Source: Chitinophaga jiangningensis (lineage in GTDB: Bacteria > Bacteroidota > Bacteroidia > Chitinophagales > Chitinophagaceae). From it: a stretch of DNA of 64,000 nt. The stretch is from the NCBI RefSeq assembly GCF_900142605.1, contig NZ_FRBL01000002.1:310001-374000 (forward strand). Reading direction: 5' to 3'. Both the position numbers and the translations under genes were made by a program. The number at the start of each line of letters is the position of its first letter. The stretch's first letter is position 1. The notes beneath the pieces were generated by a model. It was not told the DNA's origin, ran no database searches, and worked only from the letters and a program-made list of their open reading frames with translations. Positions 43,815-52,697 of this stretch are shown here, one piece after another.

Positions 43815-44392
43815 CTTCCGCTGTATTTCAGCAGCTGAGATACCATCGTGTCCGCGGTTTTACTATAGTCTTTATTATAAATTTCCATAAGCATCTCCTT
43901 AGTGGGATGCTTATCTTTTGCCTGCTCTTTGGATTGTACAGCGAGAGAGCAATAAGGCGGGAGCAGCATTCCCAGCGCATTGCAGAAGTTGCTGATATTT
44001 CCGATAATATGTTGTGACCCGTCGCTGTCGCCTGTAATAATCACTCCTGCTACTTTACCTTCCAGCCTCGAAGGTTTGCCTTGAAGTATTTCGTCGTGCA
44101 GGTTATCCAGTCGTTCAATAACTTTTTGTATTTCAGATGAGTGGTTGCCCCACCAGATAGGTGTCGCGAAAATGATGATCTGCGCGGCTTCCAGGCGGGC
44201 TAATATCGACGGCCATGCATCCCCGGGGCCCATATCACTGTAAGTACCCGGTAGAATATTTTCATTAACAAGATGAATAGTTTCTACGCTGACGCCGTGC
44301 CGGCTGAGCCGCTCGGTAAAAAACTCAGCGAGGGTAGCTGTGTTGGAGAGTCCGGATTTTTTTAAGGTGGCGAGTAGGATAAGTGCTTTCAT
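43811..44392 (-). CDS. Flavodoxin-fold NAD(P)H-dependent oxidoreductase
   Basis: 193 residues, flavodoxin/NADPH-dependent FMN reductase fold. It starts MKALILLATLKKSGLSNTATLAEFF with the first beta strand and the FMN phosphate loop, then IIFATPIWWGNHSSEIQKVIERL (the second flavin loop) and VAGVIITGDSDGSQHI. Likely a flavin or quinone reductase. Monocistronic; the substrate is not evident. Confidence 0.88.
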   Translation of the reverse strand: MKALILLATLKKSGLSNTATLAEFFTERLSRHGVSVETIHLVNENILPGTYSDMGPGDAWPSILARLEAAQIIIFATPIWWGNHSSEIQKVIERLDNLHDEILQGKPSRLEGKVAGVIITGDSDGSQHIIGNISNFCNALGMLLPPYCSLAVQSKEQAKDKHPTKEMLMEIYNKDYSKTADTMVSQLLKYSGS

Positions 44393-44591
44393 TTGGTGTA
44401 TGGTTTAGGAAAGAGTTGCGAGGATTGTGCCAGGGGATGAACGAAGTAGTCTTTTTAAGCCAGGAGAAGTATAGAAACGGATGTATCTGTCAGGTAGAAT
44501 AAGCAAGTTACTGTGTAGTATGTTCGTCAAATCGGGTAAATATATCAATGGATATTCGTATCATTAACACTCAATTCATTAATCAATATTC

Positions 44592-45095
44592 ATGATGCAA
44601 ATATTCAAAGAAAGTTTATGGAACCAGTTTGGCGCCAGTATCGACATGCTGACCAACGCCATCTCCTCCTACCCTGAAAACCTGTGGTACGAAAAGAAAA
44701 AATTCTTCTACATATCTTATCATGTCGCTATATTCCTGGATTATTATACCACCATTCCTGCAGCAACGCTATCCTCACCATTACCATTTACACTTAGTGA
44801 CAACATCCCTGAAGATGGTATCGACGACATTGTGCCGGATAATATTTATAGTAAAGAAGAAATACTCGCATATATACAATCAGGTCGTAACAGAGCACAG
44901 GAGCTTATTTTCAATATGACTGAAACTGATTTCGCTACATTATGGGTGGAGATAGAGAGTGATAAGGTAATGCCGGTGTTTGAACTGTTTTTATATAATT
45001 TGCGGCACGTGCAGCATCACGCAGCCCAGCTGAATATGATGCTGAGAACTGATACCGGAGATGCTCCGAACTGGGTGAGGTCCGCCCAAAAGTAA
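44592..45095 (+). CDS. DinB-family four-helix metal protein
   Basis: 167 residues, start at ATG 44592 (a second ATG follows directly). Four-helix DinB fold with the probable metal histidines in FFYISYHVAIFLDYY and the conserved LRHVQHHAAQLNMML. DinB_2/YfiT-like proteins are often thiol-dependent transferases. Stands alone, divergent from the oxidoreductase gene. Function not known beyond the fold. Confidence 0.87.
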   Translation: MMQIFKESLWNQFGASIDMLTNAISSYPENLWYEKKKFFYISYHVAIFLDYYTTIPAATLSSPLPFTLSDNIPEDGIDDIVPDNIYSKEEILAYIQSGRNRAQELIFNMTETDFATLWVEIESDKVMPVFELFLYNLRHVQHHAAQLNMMLRTDTGDAPNWVRSAQK

Positions 45096-45163
45096 CACCG
45101 CTGGTACTACCCATCATGGCCAACAAAATTTTGGGTAAGTACCAGTATTCCGGTATCTGTCAA

Positions 45164-45961
45164 TTACAGTAAATTGGAAAATTCCTTTACCAAAATATAA
45201 ATACCCATTAATAACACAAACCACCCAAAACCCTTTTTCAAACTATTACCAGGGATTTTCCGGCTCAATAATGTGCCTAAAAATATACCGGCAACTGCCA
45301 GTATTGTTACTGTCGACAATAACTTCCAATCCATTCCCGCATCTCCTATATTACCCATAAATCCAATCAGCGAATTAAGCGCAATTACCAATAGCGAAGT
45401 TCCTACTGCTGTTTTCATGGGTAAGTGCAATATGAGTACCATGGCTGGTATGAGCAAAAAGCCGCCACCTGCACCAAGTATACCGGTAATGAGGCCAATG
45501 CCGATCCCAAAGATTACCAGTTGCCTTAGATTGATGCTTTGCGTCAATTGCAAATTGTCTTCCTTGGGCTGTTTCCCCTTCATCATAAAAATTGCGGCTA
45601 CCACCATCAAAGCCGCGAATAGCAGCATCGTCAGCACACTCTTGGTTATTTGTACACCAAAAACAGTTGCAATATGTAACGGAATAAAAGGAACCACCCA
45701 CTTCCGGGCAATAAATACCGTCACCATGGAAACCACAGCGAATAATAACCCCATCCTTACATTCACTTTGCCCTGGAAAAACTGCTGGACAGCACCAACC
45801 ATACTGGTGGACCCGACTATAAACAAAGAGTAGGAAGTAGCCATCAGTGGTGATACCCCAAACAGGTACACCATTACCGGCATAGTAAGGATGGACCCCC
45901 CTCCCCCTATTAATCCAAGTGAAATTCCTATCAGCAGCGAAGCAATATAACCTAGCAACAT
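45164..45961 (-). CDS. TauE/SafE (TSUP) family sulfite/organosulfur exporter
   Basis: 265 residues with about eight helices in two homologous halves: GGGGSILTMPVMVYLFGVSPLMATSYS and GAGGGFLLIPAMVLILHLPMKTAVGTS are the paired TSUP motifs. Moves sulfur-containing anions over the inner membrane. Divergent from the Crp/Fnr gene with a perfect CRP-like palindrome between them, and close to a YgaP-like small membrane protein, which together suggest a sulfide- or sulfite-handling group. Confidence 0.94.
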   Translation of the reverse strand: MLLGYIASLLIGISLGLIGGGGSILTMPVMVYLFGVSPLMATSYSLFIVGSTSMVGAVQQFFQGKVNVRMGLLFAVVSMVTVFIARKWVVPFIPLHIATVFGVQITKSVLTMLLFAALMVVAAIFMMKGKQPKEDNLQLTQSINLRQLVIFGIGIGLITGILGAGGGFLLIPAMVLILHLPMKTAVGTSLLVIALNSLIGFMGNIGDAGMDWKLLSTVTILAVAGIFLGTLLSRKIPGNSLKKGFGWFVLLMGIYILVKEFSNLL

Positions 45962-46048
45962 CTCTTCTTTTTACAGGCAAAATTACCTGTCGCTCATTCC
46001 CTGGACAGTGACTACAATCACATTGCAACTCTTTAATTCAAAAATTTG

Positions 46049-46096
46049 TTGTGTGAGTAAAGTCACACAAAAACCAATGGTCAAATGCTATATTTG
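46049..46096 (+). promoter_or_regulatory. Crp/Fnr-type operator and promoter of the regulator gene
   Basis: TTGTGTGA (46049-46056) and TCACACAA (46063-46070) with a 6-base spacer, the CRP-type TGTGA-N6-TCACA layout. The -7 box TATATTTG (46089-46096) follows; the palindrome centre is 29.5 bases before the box, about -43 from the expected start, an activator position. It lies between the divergent TSUP and Crp/Fnr genes and could serve both. Confidence 0.7.
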
Positions 46097-46124
46097 CAAT
46101 ATCAACATATAAAATTTAAACATC

Positions 46125-46757
46125 ATGCAAGAGCAGTATAACATACGGCAACTATTTCCGGGGCTGGAAGAAAAGCTATACCAGGAGATGGAAACTCACG
46201 GTGAAATCCGGCATATTGCTGCAGGCGATACCTTACTGCGTAAAGGCCAAACAATCAGGTCAACCATGTTAATTCTTGATGGCATCGTGAAATTATACCA
46301 GGAAGATGAGGACGGGAGCGAATTTTTTATGTATGATATAGAACCAGGAGAAGCGTGCGCTGTATCCATGGTATGCAGCTACCGCCAGGAAAACAGCCAG
46401 GTACTGGCAAAAGCATTAACTGATGCCACCTATATGATGATCCCTAATCAATACATGGATGAATGGCTGGCCAAATACAAAAGCTGGCACTACTTTGTGA
46501 TAAGAACCTGGCGCACCAGGTATGAAGGGCTCCTGAATACTATTAATGATATAGCTTTTAAGAATATGGATGAACGCCTGCTACTCTATATTGAAGGCCA
46601 GGTAAAGAAAATGGGCCGCCATATAAAGCTTACCCACCAGGAAATTGCTACAGATCTCAACTCCTCACGTGAAGTGATCAGCCGGCTCATGAAAAAAATG
46701 GAAAAAAATGGCTGGTTAATTATCAACAGAAACTCTTTCGAATGGATTAAACCCTGA
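46125..46757 (+). CDS. Crp/Fnr-family transcriptional regulator
   Basis: 210 residues: cyclic-nucleotide-binding-like barrel at about 20-120 (IAAGDTLLRKGQTIRSTMLILDGIVKLY; EPGEACAVSMVCSYR) and a C-terminal winged helix (KLTHQEIATDLNSSREVISRLMKKMEKNGWL), where E-V-I-S-R-L-M-K-K is the recognition helix. It lacks the N-terminal cysteine cluster of FNR. A matching palindrome in its own promoter suggests autoregulation. Confidence 0.95.
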   Translation: MQEQYNIRQLFPGLEEKLYQEMETHGEIRHIAAGDTLLRKGQTIRSTMLILDGIVKLYQEDEDGSEFFMYDIEPGEACAVSMVCSYRQENSQVLAKALTDATYMMIPNQYMDEWLAKYKSWHYFVIRTWRTRYEGLLNTINDIAFKNMDERLLLYIEGQVKKMGRHIKLTHQEIATDLNSSREVISRLMKKMEKNGWLIINRNSFEWIKP

Positions 46758-46780
46758 CCGTCTGCTGCATATTTCCTTAA

Positions 46781-46824
46781 GTGACTTATGTCATAGATAG
46801 CAATTTTATACCTGGGTAATTTCG
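46781..46824 (+). promoter_or_regulatory. Second candidate Crp/Fnr site and promoter
   Basis: GTGA-N6-TCAT (46781-46794) is one base from the core GTGA-N6-TCAC of the site at 46049. A -7-like TAATTTCG (46817-46824, one mismatch to TAnnTTTG) follows; the distance from palindrome centre to the box is 29.5 bases, equal to that of the first site. It precedes the small membrane protein gene at 46845. Confidence 0.45.
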
Positions 46825-46844
46825 CTGTAGTAACTCAGGTAAAT

Positions 46845-47054
46845 ATGAAACACTTAATAAAGAAATTTAGGAGAGATTGGAATATTCTCCGCTTTATACG
46901 GCTGGTTTCCGGCCTTACTGCCATCGTTTTCAGTATACTACATAAAGAAGCCTTACTGGGGGCCCTGGGAGGGTTTTTAACACTTACTTCCCTCCTCAAT
47001 ACCGGTTGTGCCGGCGGCAGCTGCAGCATTCCCCGCAGAGATATATCCAGGTAA
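46845..47054 (+). CDS. Small YgaP-like (DUF2892-type) membrane protein
   Basis: 69 residues: basic amphipathic start, two hydrophobic stretches (LVSGLTAIVFSILH and ALLGALGGFLTLTSLL), then a cysteine pair LNTGCAGGSCSI. It resembles the membrane part of the rhodanese YgaP, often carried near sulfur-oxidation genes. Placed 88 bases behind the Crp/Fnr gene with its own candidate Crp-type promoter. Confidence 0.75.
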   Translation: MKHLIKKFRRDWNILRFIRLVSGLTAIVFSILHKEALLGALGGFLTLTSLLNTGCAGGSCSIPRRDISR

Positions 47055-47138
47055 TGCCAGCATCTTCCAAACTAAATGAAGGCGCCGGGGATGTGCATGT
47101 AGCTTCGCTAACGGGGAAGTATATATTTAATACGACCA

Positions 47139-47918
47139 TCAGGATTTGTTCCAATGCACCAGGTCATACGGATAATACGGACTATCCTTAAAAGCTGTAT
47201 CATCCAGCTGCATAATCTTGCTCACCGCACCAGCCTCCCAGCACCAGTAACCGGTATAAGCGTGATCCTTCTTATGACTATCATACCAGGGATCATTACG
47301 GTGCAGGCTATACCAGCTATCGAGGTACTTTTTCATTGCTGCGGTAGCATCTTCCTTATTCATCCTGATAATATCCAGCAAATATTGATACAGAGAAGGC
47401 CAGATCACTGCTTCCGGCTGATTACCTCCTCCTCTTTTACCGTTGATGATAAACCAGAGAATAGCATCCGGTTTCCATTCCGGGTAATCGGAACCGGCGT
47501 CAGCCTGCTCCACCACCTTTACAATGCCGTTAAATTTATCGTCAGGTATTTGCAACAGGTAGCCCAGTGCCACCATGTCGAGCATATCTGCATACGTGGA
47601 ATCCGGCTCCCAACCATTCGCAAACCAGTCAGCAGCATGGATGAAAATGTCATAGCACTCCTCAATAGGTTTACCCATAGAATAGGTCACTGAAAACTTC
47701 TGCAGGTAATCATAGGAGACAGACCAATCATGGTAAGGCTCTGCCCGGCCCTGTTTCATCAGGTCGGACCTGGTTTCCATATCCACAGCAATATTCCGGT
47801 CCTTCTGCTGCAGCATTTTCTCAAAATAGGCGGCGTTCTTCAATGCTGCTCTCTGACCGGGAGAACGCTCATCTTCGTTAGTATTAGATCCGCCGAACAA
47901 TTTGTTTAAAAAACCCAT
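47139..47918 (-). CDS. DUF1911-type immunity protein (PoNi-like)
   Basis: 259 residues. The C-terminal region HAYTGYWCWEAGAVSKIMQLDDTAF followed by PYYPYDLVHW is the DUF1911 signature; the N-terminal helical half (DWSVSYDYLQKFSVTYSMGKPIEECYD) fits DUF1910. Such proteins neutralise PoNe-type DNase effectors. It starts 25 bases after the effector gene's stop on the same strand, the usual effector-immunity order. Cytosolic, without signal peptide, as needed against a nuclease. Confidence 0.88.
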   Translation of the reverse strand: MGFLNKLFGGSNTNEDERSPGQRAALKNAAYFEKMLQQKDRNIAVDMETRSDLMKQGRAEPYHDWSVSYDYLQKFSVTYSMGKPIEECYDIFIHAADWFANGWEPDSTYADMLDMVALGYLLQIPDDKFNGIVKVVEQADAGSDYPEWKPDAILWFIINGKRGGGNQPEAVIWPSLYQYLLDIIRMNKEDATAAMKKYLDSWYSLHRNDPWYDSHKKDHAYTGYWCWEAGAVSKIMQLDDTAFKDSPYYPYDLVHWNKS

Positions 47919-47942
47919 TAAATGATATTTTAAAGAATAAAA

Positions 47943-49316
47943 TCAGAACCAGCTTCCTATTGTCTTTCCCAGTCCTCCTCCAAGAATACCGCCAATAGCA
48001 CCACCTACCAGTCCCCCGATCACCGTTCCTACTCCAGGACAGATAGCCGTACCTATAATGGCACCTATTTCAGCACCTGCCCAGGCTCCGGCGATAGCTC
48101 CTGCCGCACCTCCCACAGCTTCCTTTGTCTTCTCCCCAAAATGCCCCTCCTCCTGGTAAGTATTGTAAACATTTAATACCTCCAGGCCAATGCCTACCAC
48201 AATCAATCCCCTGCCTGCCACTTTGCCTGCGGTACTCAATACCGGAGAGCGGGATACAGCCTGCGTAGCCTTAAACAAACTATTATTGGCTCCTGTAGCT
48301 AATTTACTACTTCTTACCGCTTGAGAGAAATTTGAATTTGCTAATGCAGTTACCGGCCTGGAATTGCGGATGGACGACCGCACACCATTGATCAACGTAC
48401 CGGCACGGCTCGTCTTTACTTCCATCGCCTCGCGCTGACCACGGGTTTGCTTATATCCACGGTCGTTCTGTGTTTCGGAATGCATATCCCCGTTCGGCAT
48501 CGTCTTTACCATTTCACGCTGCAGGGTACCTGTATCATTCGCGCGGGAAAATGCTTCCCTGTCCGCCGGATTAATGCCGCCATTATCTGTATGGAACTTC
48601 GTCCAACGCCTGCTGGTTTCACGTCCGTAGGTGGCCGTATTCTCCAACTTCGCGCCGTTATATTTAGCGTCCGTCAGTTTATAGGTACCGTTCTTTTCAT
48701 AGGCGCCATCAATGCCCGGCGACGTCGGCTTATCAATATCCATGTTGGGATGCTCCGAGCGCACATCTCTCCAACCCTCCTGCCTGTGGAATACCTGGTC
48801 TTTCATCTCCCCATAATTCCCTCCACGCCTGAAATCATTCGGACTGTTATCCCTTACCAGACTCAGTTTGCCATTTTCCACATCATGAATCACGCCACGC
48901 TGTACATAGTCAATAGCAGCATCATAGCTGCCAAATGCCCATGCACCGGCACCAAGGCCCGTCAGGCCATCGGCCGCCATACTACTGCTGCCCGATGGTG
49001 CGTCAAAGTCCACCTTTACTTTACCTCCCTGCTTACACAGCAAACAGGCGTCTTCGAACACCAGCTTATAACCGTTTACTTTAACGCCTTTGTTACATTT
49101 GTCCCAGTAAATAGGCTCTGGCTGACAACTCCCGCCAGTAACCGAACAGCGCCCCATGGGCATGATGTTTTCACCCGGCACCATATCCATTTCACTGGCC
49201 AGGTTCTCGCCGTAAATCTTGGTGTTATTGTGATGGGTTACTTTCAGTCTCGAAGGCGCACTTCCTTTATCACAAGTAAGCCAGCTGTTATCTGGAATGT
49301 ATTTTTTAGATCCCAT
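47943..49316 (-). CDS. PAAR-like DUF4280 effector with PoNe-like nuclease and glycine-zipper tail
   Basis: 457 residues in three parts. Residues 10-105: DUF4280, a PAAR-like spike tip of Bacteroidota T6SS, with six to seven cysteines (SWLTCDKG, GRCSVTGGSCQPEPIYWDKC, CLLCKQGGKV). Residues 165-262: a PD-(D/E)xK-like nuclease core, E170, D203 in GIDGAYEKNGTYKL and D216-A-K218 in TDAKYNGAKL, then RRWTKFH; this resembles PoNe DNases. Residues 360-457: a helix and a long glycine zipper (GGAAGAIAGAWAGAEIGAII; CPGVGTVIGGLVGGAIGG), able to insert in membranes. The DUF1911 immunity gene follows at once; VgrG and a possible chaperone gene precede it. Confidence 0.85.
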   Translation of the reverse strand: MGSKKYIPDNSWLTCDKGSAPSRLKVTHHNNTKIYGENLASEMDMVPGENIMPMGRCSVTGGSCQPEPIYWDKCNKGVKVNGYKLVFEDACLLCKQGGKVKVDFDAPSGSSSMAADGLTGLGAGAWAFGSYDAAIDYVQRGVIHDVENGKLSLVRDNSPNDFRRGGNYGEMKDQVFHRQEGWRDVRSEHPNMDIDKPTSPGIDGAYEKNGTYKLTDAKYNGAKLENTATYGRETSRRWTKFHTDNGGINPADREAFSRANDTGTLQREMVKTMPNGDMHSETQNDRGYKQTRGQREAMEVKTSRAGTLINGVRSSIRNSRPVTALANSNFSQAVRSSKLATGANNSLFKATQAVSRSPVLSTAGKVAGRGLIVVGIGLEVLNVYNTYQEEGHFGEKTKEAVGGAAGAIAGAWAGAEIGAIIGTAICPGVGTVIGGLVGGAIGGILGGGLGKTIGSWF

Positions 49317-49328
49317 AATGCCGGATAT

Positions 49329-50219
49329 TTATGCGGTATACTCCGCGGCAACATTGAAATTCTTTTTAAGTGCAAGTGCCCTGTCCTCGTCAATCCGGTC
49401 CAGCACATGCGCGGATGCCACCTGGTACCAGTCAGCCACTTTGGTTTCCAGATACATCTCTCCTGCCGTCAGCCAGCGATGTTTATCATAATGAAATTCT
49501 TCTTCCATCAGCAGGTCCAGCTCAGCGCTCACATTAAACACACCCGTAAGGTCTTTTAACATTCGGCCAAACTGCTTGCGGTCAAAACGGGGCTTATCCA
49601 GTTTTCCCTTATGAGTCAACTGACAATGATATTCACCGATGCCATATTCTTCCTCCCAGTCAGCGGTAAGTGTGAGCGGCAAATCCACCTGCCCGAAAAA
49701 TCCTTTGAGTAATAAAGATTGCTGCGATGCGGTAGCTTGCCCCTTAAAATTATCCTGGAAGAAAAACCGCCAGGCACTGAAGCCATTCAACGATTGCACA
49801 AAGCGCGACTTATCTTCCAGCAAAGCACTGGTGGCTGCCATCAGCTCCTCCAGCCCTTCTTTCTGTTTTTTATATTTCCGCCGCAGTTGATTGGCATACG
49901 TGCTTTCCCATCTCTCACGGATTTCATACAGGTTACGGACATCCTTGAGCTGTCCGTTTGCATCCAATACTATTTTCAGGGGAGATTGCAATATTTCCAT
50001 ATCCATCGCCCACTCGTGGATCAGCGCAGTCCCTTCCACCTGTTGCGCCAATAACGCGTATTCGAAAACAGTATCTTCTCCTTCCTCACCGATCATCTTC
50101 ATCCTGACCACCTTCTGTTGTACGAATTCCATCAGCCGCCCGCCCACAATCGTCCTGTTGGCGGAGGTCAGGTGATACAGTGCGCTGTCGCCAGGTTTGG
50201 GTTTATTGATATTTAACAT
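49329..50219 (-). CDS. Unrecognised T6SS-associated protein between VgrG and the DUF4280 effector
   Basis: 296 residues, no signal peptide or membrane helix; start overlaps the VgrG stop by seven bases and the stop is 12 bases before the effector gene, so the three are translationally linked. The sequence is alpha/beta with a coiled-coil-like part (RRKYKKQKEGLEELMAATSALLEDK). I do not recognise a family. The position between spike and tip-effector suggests an adaptor or chaperone that loads the effector on VgrG. Confidence 0.8.
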   Translation of the reverse strand: MLNINKPKPGDSALYHLTSANRTIVGGRLMEFVQQKVVRMKMIGEEGEDTVFEYALLAQQVEGTALIHEWAMDMEILQSPLKIVLDANGQLKDVRNLYEIRERWESTYANQLRRKYKKQKEGLEELMAATSALLEDKSRFVQSLNGFSAWRFFFQDNFKGQATASQQSLLLKGFFGQVDLPLTLTADWEEEYGIGEYHCQLTHKGKLDKPRFDRKQFGRMLKDLTGVFNVSAELDLLMEEEFHYDKHRWLTAGEMYLETKVADWYQVASAHVLDRIDEDRALALKKNFNVAAEYTA

Positions 50220-52033
50220 TGGTTGATCTCTATTTCGTTAGCAACAAATTCACCGCGGGCACCGCCACTGGCATAAAATTTCTCGGTAGCGGTGATAGAT
50301 ACTTCTTTTGAATCCAGTTTATACACGCCTGCAGCAGAGTTAATAGCAACATCTCTTGCAGTAGCCGTAAGCGTAATGTCCTCCGTATCCGCAGTACCGC
50401 TGATGCTCTTTTTAGCACTGATGCTAACGGTACCTTCCCCTCCTCCCTGCTCGCCAGGCTGCGCGTTGATGGTCACACTATTGCTGGCGTTGAGTACAAA
50501 ATCCGTTGTGTTAATAATCATTTTCTGAGGAGCGTTCAGGGTTACGGTGCCATCTCCATGCATGATCAGCACATTACCACTGGGATCTTTTACAGTCACG
50601 CTACCTTTATTATCATCCAGGGTAACGGTTGATCCGGAGCGGGTAGTCAGGCTTTTTACTCCATTTGCTGAACCACCACCACCACCGGTTTTACCATGAA
50701 ACACACTTCCCATTACCAGTGGTCTGGCAGTATTGCCTTCTTCAAAAGCTACCACCACCTGGTCTCCTTTTTCAGGAACGAAAGTGAAGCCCCTGTTCTT
50801 ACTAACTTTGTCGGAGCTGCCGGCATCCGGCGTCACTACCCGCAGCCATTCGGAAGCGTCGTTGCAACTGCATTCCCATTTGAATTTAACTTTCACGCGG
50901 CCTTGTCCTTTCGGATCATCATTGTCTTCCACAATGGCCAGCTGCATATCTGCAAACGGACGATCATATTCGCGCACCGGAATTTTTTCCGCATCGGCAG
51001 TGATACCTTCAAAGGTGTGATAGTAGTGTCCTACGCCATCAATATGATGATAAACCGCCGTCACCAGGAAGCGGCCAAGTTGCTGCACACTGAAGCTGAG
51101 CGCCTCTTTCACGCTCATGCTAACATCTACTATTTTACCCAGCCCCACTTCCGGATTATCGCCTGTGGCAGTAATCTGTAACAGATCGGCAATATTGGCT
51201 TTATCTTCATTTTCTACGAAGGTGTCCATCTCCTTTTTGGTGGTGATGCGCACATTGGTAGGTTGAGAATATACTTTACTATAGAGTTCATTGGAAGCAT
51301 TCACTGCATGTGCCAGGTCCGGCTGCCCGCCCGCCTGTGCCTTGGCTTCCGCCTTAAACAGCTCATCATCCGCCGGCTTGTAGGCAAATTTGCGGCTTTT
51401 GAGGGGCGCCACCTGCATGGCATATTGCAGACTGTTTACATCGCGGCCATACACCAGTTTCACTTCTTCCAGCTTCTCCGGTTTTCCAAAGTTGAGCTTA
51501 GTACCGTCGTAATAAAACCATTCATGGTATTCGGCGGACAAGCGATTGATGAAATCGTAATCGCTTTCCCGGTACTGAATCATATAATCTACCGGCTCTT
51601 TGCGGGCCGGGTTCAAGGTCAGGTTAAGCTCATTAGCCGGTGCATCCTGGGTGGCTTTTTTGATGATACCGCTGAGGTCTTTGTTGAGATAAGAACCCAG
51701 GTCAGGACCACGGTCAATCAGGATACTGGGGCTATAACCGCTGATGATGAGCGTGCCGTGGTAGCCGTGACTTTGCGACAATTCCACCCGCGTTACCTTC
51801 CCTACGAAAAGCTGCTCTTTCCCCAAGTCTTTACCAAACTGCACGGTGATACTTTTACCCATAAAGGCGCGGGATTTCTCCAGCGAGATCATGCCGGGTG
51901 TCCCCTGTTCATCGTGGTTAAAGCGCAGCTCAAAATAATGATGTGCATTAAAACGCTGCTCCAGGGTAAACGCCGAGAAATGCAGTATCGGCGTATCTTC
52001 AATGTTAATTGTTACTTTCAGTTTACCTTCCAT
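50213..52033 (-). CDS. vgrG: Type VI secretion spike protein VgrG
   Basis: 606 residues, the puncturing spike. The N-terminal gp27-like part holds QYRESDYDFINRLSAEYHEWFYYDG (about residues 152-176); the gp5 OB-fold follows with AIVEDNDDPKGQGRVKVKFKWE and WLRVVTPDAGSSDKVSKNRGFTFVPEKGDQVVVAFEEG; the C-terminal beta-helix has DDNKGSVTVKDPSGNVLIMHGDGTVTL-type repeats. No extra C-terminal effector domain is fused. It lies between the lysozyme-like module and the nuclease module. Confidence 0.95.
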   Translation of the reverse strand: MEGKLKVTINIEDTPILHFSAFTLEQRFNAHHYFELRFNHDEQGTPGMISLEKSRAFMGKSITVQFGKDLGKEQLFVGKVTRVELSQSHGYHGTLIISGYSPSILIDRGPDLGSYLNKDLSGIIKKATQDAPANELNLTLNPARKEPVDYMIQYRESDYDFINRLSAEYHEWFYYDGTKLNFGKPEKLEEVKLVYGRDVNSLQYAMQVAPLKSRKFAYKPADDELFKAEAKAQAGGQPDLAHAVNASNELYSKVYSQPTNVRITTKKEMDTFVENEDKANIADLLQITATGDNPEVGLGKIVDVSMSVKEALSFSVQQLGRFLVTAVYHHIDGVGHYYHTFEGITADAEKIPVREYDRPFADMQLAIVEDNDDPKGQGRVKVKFKWECSCNDASEWLRVVTPDAGSSDKVSKNRGFTFVPEKGDQVVVAFEEGNTARPLVMGSVFHGKTGGGGGSANGVKSLTTRSGSTVTLDDNKGSVTVKDPSGNVLIMHGDGTVTLNAPQKMIINTTDFVLNASNSVTINAQPGEQGGGEGTVSISAKKSISGTADTEDITLTATARDVAINSAAGVYKLDSKEVSITATEKFYASGGARGEFVANEIEINQC

Positions 52034-52059
52034 AGGTTCACCTTTTTACGTGTTGAATG

Positions 52060-52692
52060 TCAGCCTTTGACCGGCCATTTTGCATAATAGGCTACCACCT
52101 TGTATTCACCGGCTACGCGGCCAAATACAAAAGCAAAGAAACTCTCCGCATGACCATTCTTTTCCGGGTACTGCTCATATACTTCATAGAGCTTCGAACC
52201 CTTGTCAGTCCCTTGCCGTAGCGTGTTATAGTAGTCCTCGTTCATCATTTCATCTATTTCCTGCAGGTTATCTTCCCCTGCTTTCGGAAGCAATCGCTTA
52301 ACTGCCGCATGAAAGATGTTCGGGTAATATTCACTGAATTCATGAAAACCCACTTTGCCGGCAGTTTTATCTACCTGCGCTGTTTTCAGCTCTTCGTTGG
52401 TCCATTGCAGTGATGTTTGCAATGGGAAGCAGATACACTTTTTTATCTGCGCTTCATCATTCTTTTTCACCGCCTGCTGCAATACTGCCAGGGCTATACG
52501 AAATTTTCGTTCGTCCCCTGTTGTATCCAGGGAGATGTTACCGCCGCTGCTATCGGTAACTGCCCGTGCCGGAACAGTAGCTGGCGGCTGCTGTACTTGC
52601 TTTGCCGGCTTTTGCCCTTCCATGCAGGCCGCCAGCCAGACAATCATTAATACAACGCTGCCAAAAATTAATATGGGTAAGCTTCTCCTCAT
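52060..52692 (-). CDS. Lipoprotein, probable immunity protein of the lysozyme-like effector
   Basis: 210 residues with a lipoprotein signal (VVLMIVWLAACMEG). The mature part has a low-complexity linker and an NTF2-like alpha/beta region (KFRIALAVLQQAVKKNDEAQIKKCICFPLQTS ... VYEQYPEKNGHAESFFAFVFGRVAGEYKVVAYYAKWP). No named family. It starts six bases after the stop of the lysozyme-like gene; a periplasmic lipoprotein is what protection against a wall-cutting effector needs. Role inferred from position and location. Confidence 0.75.
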   Translation of the reverse strand: MRRSLPILIFGSVVLMIVWLAACMEGQKPAKQVQQPPATVPARAVTDSSGGNISLDTTGDERKFRIALAVLQQAVKKNDEAQIKKCICFPLQTSLQWTNEELKTAQVDKTAGKVGFHEFSEYYPNIFHAAVKRLLPKAGEDNLQEIDEMMNEDYYNTLRQGTDKGSKLYEVYEQYPEKNGHAESFFAFVFGRVAGEYKVVAYYAKWPVKG

Positions 52693-52697
52693 TTGAC

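Noticed and set aside
48447..49559. 370-codon plus-strand frame
   Set aside because: Antisense to the DUF4280 effector and its neighbour; composition is not protein-like.
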